Source: Candidula unifasciata (taxonomy: Eukaryota; Mollusca; Gastropoda; Stylommatophora; Geomitridae). From it: a stretch of 64,000 nucleotides of DNA. The stretch's first letter is position 1. Each line of letters opens with the position of its first letter. The notes below the pieces were generated by a model. That model did no database searches. It was not told the DNA's origin and saw nothing but the letters and a program-made list of their open reading frames with translations. The position numbers and the translations under genes are program-made. The stretch lies in NCBI GenBank assembly GCA_905116865.2, contig CAJHNH020008555.1, positions 285,658 through 349,657 of the forward strand. The letters run 5' to 3'. Positions 60,338 to 64,000 of this stretch are shown here, piece by piece.

Positions 60338-61477
60338 CTAACACCTATCCTTGAACGCTGATACTGCAGAACACTAAGGTCCACTAAGGGATAAAAGGAT
60401 TATCTTGGCTATTCCCTTCGGAGACAACTCGGTGATCTATGGGCCCAAAAGCAAAGTAGCCAAAAAATACGATTAGCCGGCCTCTATATTATACACGCCT
60501 TAAGAATGGCTAGTAGGTTTTCATACCAGCCAATCAGATTGCTTCTTGCATTTCTTGCACATGTGGGTTGTTCAATGACCGCTTTTGAGAAAATTTGATG
60601 TGTTCTGTAATTTTACATAGATTTTTTTGTTGGGTTGCCTGTGCCCAACAATGGCTAAAAAGACTGCTGCGTCATAGCAACCAAAATATAGCAGGAGGCA
60701 GGAAAAGGAATAGAACCAAGTACCAGAAGTGTCTGCATGGGTCCAGCTTGCAAAAATACAAGTGTTAGGACTTATTTAGGCTTCAACAATAAAAAAATTC
60801 ACCCACATTTTTCAGGTAAGCCATGTTTGTTCCAAAGTTTTAAAAAATATATTGCTAGCAAAAATTATGCAAATGAGAATAGTTAATTTGAATAAATGTT
60901 GAGATTTCAGTTTGATTTATAAACATTATATTAGCTCATTCAATTTCCTAACCGAATATATATGGTTTTGTATATGTTAATTAAACACTTTATTTGTCAC
61001 ATTTTTTAAGTGTAAACTAAGAGATTCTCCTCCTGAAGGTTCTATCTTTTTCTTGGCACTGAAACTCCAAAAAAAAGCTCTGTCTCCAAAGGGTTAACAT
61101 AAGTTCTTATTACATGTAGGCCTTCATGGGAAACAAAGTGTTTAAAAAAAGCATATCATGTAAGATGTAACCATTAATGCAAGGTTAAAACAACAACACT
61201 GCAGCTTAACTCTCTGAGTCTCAAAGAACGCATCATACGTTCATAGGTCCCGCCTAGAGGGCCAATGAACGCAAGATGTGCTGATTTACATACTCTCTTG
61301 ACTACCCTTGGGCCTCTGAGGCTTAAACTCCCAGGGACTCAAAAAAAGAGGTTAAGAACTTGGAAGTTAAATTATTATACCAGCTACATAGGGAACTAGG
61401 TGCTTCCCCCCCCCCCCCCCCCCCACCACACACACACACACCGGACTGCAGTCAGTCTGTAGGATTAACATCATTAG
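60335..61477. other. No recognised gene; C19 at 61406-61424
   Basis: 61200-61345 shows weak inverted symmetry around CCCGCCTAGAGGGCC. The C-run is followed by (AC)7. No domain is recognised. Confidence 0.35.
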
Positions 61478-61770
61478 GTGAGAATAAACAGGCACATCAT
61501 CATCGTGTGCCCTGCCAGTTGGCATAGGCGCTCATGCATATCCACAGAACAGGATCCCTTGTTGCCTGCAACAGCTCTCTTGATGATATCCCTCCATGCC
61601 ATCGTTTCGGAACTTCCAGCCTACTCTCTTGGTCTGCTGCTACCCTTCTTTCCACTGATCTTTCCAGTTGTCACGATGTTCTCCAATGCCTCTCTTCTCA
61701 TTACCGGGCCAAAGAACAGTGTTTGTCTCCTTCTTATTGTTGTACATAGAGATCTACTTTCATTACCTTT
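61478..61770 (-). mobile_element. LINE C-terminal fragment
   Basis: The minus strand has VLWPGNEKRGIGEHRDNWKD, AWRDIIKRAVAGNKGSCSVD and MHERLCQL, an ORF2-end-like series with frameshifts. It is adjacent to the TIR element at 61775. Confidence 0.5.
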
Positions 61771-62045
61771 TTTTAAACAATATTGGCTCTACTGGCAAAT
61801 CCGGACGAAGAATAAACAGACTTGGACGACTTAGTCAGAGTTATCTCCCGTCGCCGCACTCCGAACAGTAATCGGAAAACAAACGAAACAAACGACACAC
61901 TTATTCTATCATCATGCGGTTGCGTGTAGGGCTGCCTACGGTTGTAGTGAGACATCGTGGCATCATCATATGGTTGCTTGGTGACAGTTGCGTACGGTTG
62001 CGTGAGGCATTGTGAATGGTCGTGTAGTCATCATCATGCGGTGTG

Positions 62046-62145
62046 GATTAGAGTTAGGGGTAGGGTTAGGGTAGGGGTAGGGTTTAGGGTAAGGGTTAGG
62101 GGTAGAGGGTTAGGGGTAGGGTTAGGGGTAGGTTAGGGTAGGGTT
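62046..62145 (+). repeat. Telomere-like (TTAGGG)n, imperfect
   Basis: About 14 TTAGGG/TTAGGGG/TAGGG variants such as GGGTTAGGGTAGGGGTAGGG. It is internal, not a chromosome end. Confidence 0.88.
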
Positions 62146-62169
62146 AGATGTGAAAATTTTGACAGTCGG

Positions 62170-62380
62170 ATTTCGAAATACTGGCCGACAATATGATGTT
62201 TGTGGAGTGGCGCCACTGAAACTCTGCCAAATATGACGCACAATAAATGCGTGCGGCTGGTGCCCCCAATCGTTGGCGAATTGTGCGTGTGTGACCAGCA
62301 TCCAGAGGCCCTCGATTGTTTGCTTGCGTGTATGGGACTGTGCGCGATTATAGGGAACTCCGCGTCAAAATTGTCAAATC
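62170..62380 (-). mobile_element. RT fragment, homologue of 35040-35220
   Basis: Shares GCGGCTGGTGCCC, AGCATCCA, GACTGTGCGCGATTAT and GGAACTCCGCGTCAAAA with the 35-kb element, just upstream of its FMDD domain. Too short to contain the active site. Confidence 0.75.
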
Positions 62381-62384
62381 TAAA

Positions 62385-62460
62385 CGCTAAATCTAACCCT
62401 ACCGCTAACCCTAATCCTAAATCCTACTCCAAACCCCTAACCCCCTACACCCCTAACCAC
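62385..62460 (+). repeat. Telomere-like (CCCTAA)n, imperfect
   Basis: CTAACCCTACCGCTAACCCT followed by diverged units. It is opposite in orientation to 62046-62145 and equivalent to 35221-35272. Confidence 0.82.
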
Positions 62461-62760
62461 GCAAATTTATCGATCATATAAAGCATACAAATCGGCAAAC
62501 ACCAACAAACAACAAAACACACCCAAAAAAAACAACACCCAGAATTTGTCCTGCCAGGTCGAAAAAAAAAACCAGATCTGGGGGAAACAACCAAGCATTG
62601 GCAGCCATGATGTCGACGTGACTGTCTTCTTTGTTTCGTGTGTGATTTTCCGATTCACTGTTTGGAGTGCGGCGACGGGAGAGAACTCTGACTAAGTCGT
62701 CCAAGGCTGTTTATTCTTCGTCCGGATTTGCCAGTAGAGCCAACAATATTTGCTAGTTAC

Positions 62761-64000
62761 TCTAGCCGTCCAAGGTATTCGTAACATTCGTTATGAACAG
62801 AAACAAATCTCAGAAATTCCGTTCAACACCGTGCAACACACTTATACTGCGGCACTTACAGTTACCAAGAAAAATGCAGTTCAAAGTGGATGGGTATGTA
62901 TGTAAATTCTGTGATGTGTTGGATAAAGTGTTTCTCAGAAGAGCTTACTGAAGTTACTCAACTTGAACTTATCAATGGCAAATTCATTGGTACTGAAGAG
63001 TTAAAAAGGTCAAATTATAATCACTTTAAAATTGGCAAATCAGTTTCAAGCATACACTACGTACCGCTGTGTTGCCTGTATCTGTATCCCATACCAGTAA
63101 CAAACAAGTAATATTATTTAGTTTTGATATTTGCTCGCCACGAACTCAGAAAACACTGGCTCCCAGTTCTGTCTCAAGTTACAGCCGGAAGTAAACAAGA
63201 GAGCCGCTTGTAGCAGAAAGGGGATTCAGGCTAGTAATCCTTGACCTGTCTGACCTTTCAATTCCAGCAAACTGCTTACATATCATCATCATCATCATCA
63301 TGACTGACGTTGGCATTCATGCTACCTCACATCTTGCGATTTCTATTTCGATATACCACAGCAGACACAAATAAATGTTTCGAGGGGGGGGGGGGGGGAG
63401 GGAGGGCGCCTCAGTAACTTATATTTTCTAGGAGGGAGGGCTCAAGAGCCTATGGCATGTTTGTGGCAGTAATAATAAATAATATTAAAATGGTGCTGAA
63501 TAAATATTTAAAAAAGCAAAAAAAAAAAAAAAAGGGAATAATTATAGGGAAAAGTTAAAATTTTAATTTAAAAAAAACGTCTTTATATGTTTGGCGGAAT
63601 AAACCACTTAGTTCACCCCCACCCTCCCCCTTTTGCCACTTTTTTTGGGGAGTGAGGCTCAATTTGGGTCTGTCCAGAGTGCCGGGGAAATAACCTTTCT
63701 TTAAACACTTTTCACTAATCGTGTTTATCTCGTCAAGTCTTTTTTGGACCCCCGCTGGCAATCAAAGCTTTTCTTAAAAGTGCGATTCCCAAGTAATAGT
63801 TTGTGAGTTTCCGTATATGGGCAAATGGATGTTTAAAAAACCATTCTCTGCAAATTAAAAACCCAAAAAATTTATTTTAAAAAATTTTAAATTTGGACCA
63901 AATTTTAGCTTTCCCCTTTGTATATTGCATTGGGAAAGTCTGTAAACTCAATTTTTTTCCCACGGCTTTCCCCCAAAGTGGGAAAAATTTTTGTTTACTC
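62761..64000. other. No recognised gene
   Basis: Includes (ATC)n at 63282-63301, G15 at 63384-63398, an A-run near 63521 and a homopolymer-rich last 250 bases that may be low-quality assembly. The frames at 62890 and 63555 show no domain. Confidence 0.35.

Larger units (their letters stand above)
61775..62760. mobile_element. ~1-kb element with ~120-bp terminal inverted repeats
   Basis: The left arm (61775-61900) begins ATATTGGCTCTACTGGCAAA and includes GACGAAGAATAAACAG, CTCCCGTCGCCGCACTCC and AATCGGAAAA. The right arm (62630-62758) is its reverse complement with few changes. Inside lie TTAGGG-type repeats (62046-62145), a partial RT fragment (62170-62380, minus), CCCTAA-type repeats (62385-62460) and sequence shared with 35273-35500. 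No transposase is seen. Confidence 0.8.

Noticed and set aside
62046..62145. Chromosome end (telomere)
   Set aside because: The array is short, imperfect, internal to a TIR element and followed by about 1.9 kb of other sequence.
63555..63761. 68-codon minus-strand frame as a possible 5' exon of the main gene
   Set aside because: No donor in the right phase was seen and the surrounding sequence is homopolymer-rich and possibly poor quality.

Overview
The window looks like metazoan nuclear DNA that is repeat-rich and gene-poor. I infer a mollusc, probably a gastropod, from the mix of fragmented non-LTR retrotransposons (several with an RNase H domain), tRNA-derived SINEs, long poly(C)/poly(G) tracts and many minisatellites. 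That placement is an inference and no marker gene confirms it. There is no prokaryotic-style gene organisation, no rRNA, no functional tRNA and no CRISPR.

Layout. 1-5,000: retroelement debris, a (GA)n tract, a 29-bp minisatellite and a 58-bp minisatellite that appears to sit inside a pogo/Tigger-like element. 7.4-18 kb: an old segmental duplication. Each copy carries, in order, a LINE tail, a Tigger transposase fragment, an RNase H LINE fragment, a foldback element, a small secreted cysteine-rich ORF (open in copy 1, broken in copy 2), a MITE and a 49-bp minisatellite that reaches about 2.3 kb. 18-21.3 kb: a 39-bp minisatellite invaded by a LINE and a hAT element. 21.6-30 kb: LINE and SINE fragments. 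30.2-32.5 kb: a compound (AAG)n array punctuated by ten related spacers. 34.4-35.5 kb: a reverse transcriptase fragment with a telomere-like CCCTAA tract. 36-45 kb: SINEs and four minisatellites. 61.5-62.8 kb: an element with ~120-bp terminal inverted repeats, two opposed telomere-like arrays and a second copy of the 35-kb retroelement.

The one convincing cellular gene lies on the minus strand between 54,476 and 45,583. Five exons join with matching splice phases to encode at least 243 residues of an acidic/basic, coiled-coil-like protein ending in a stop codon. Its 5' exon or exons were not found. Its introns hold LINE and SINE fragments. I do not recognise the protein family.

Most long open frames in the window come from simple repeats (poly K/R/S/F/L, IYIY) or from minisatellites whose period is a multiple of three. 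They are not listed as genes.
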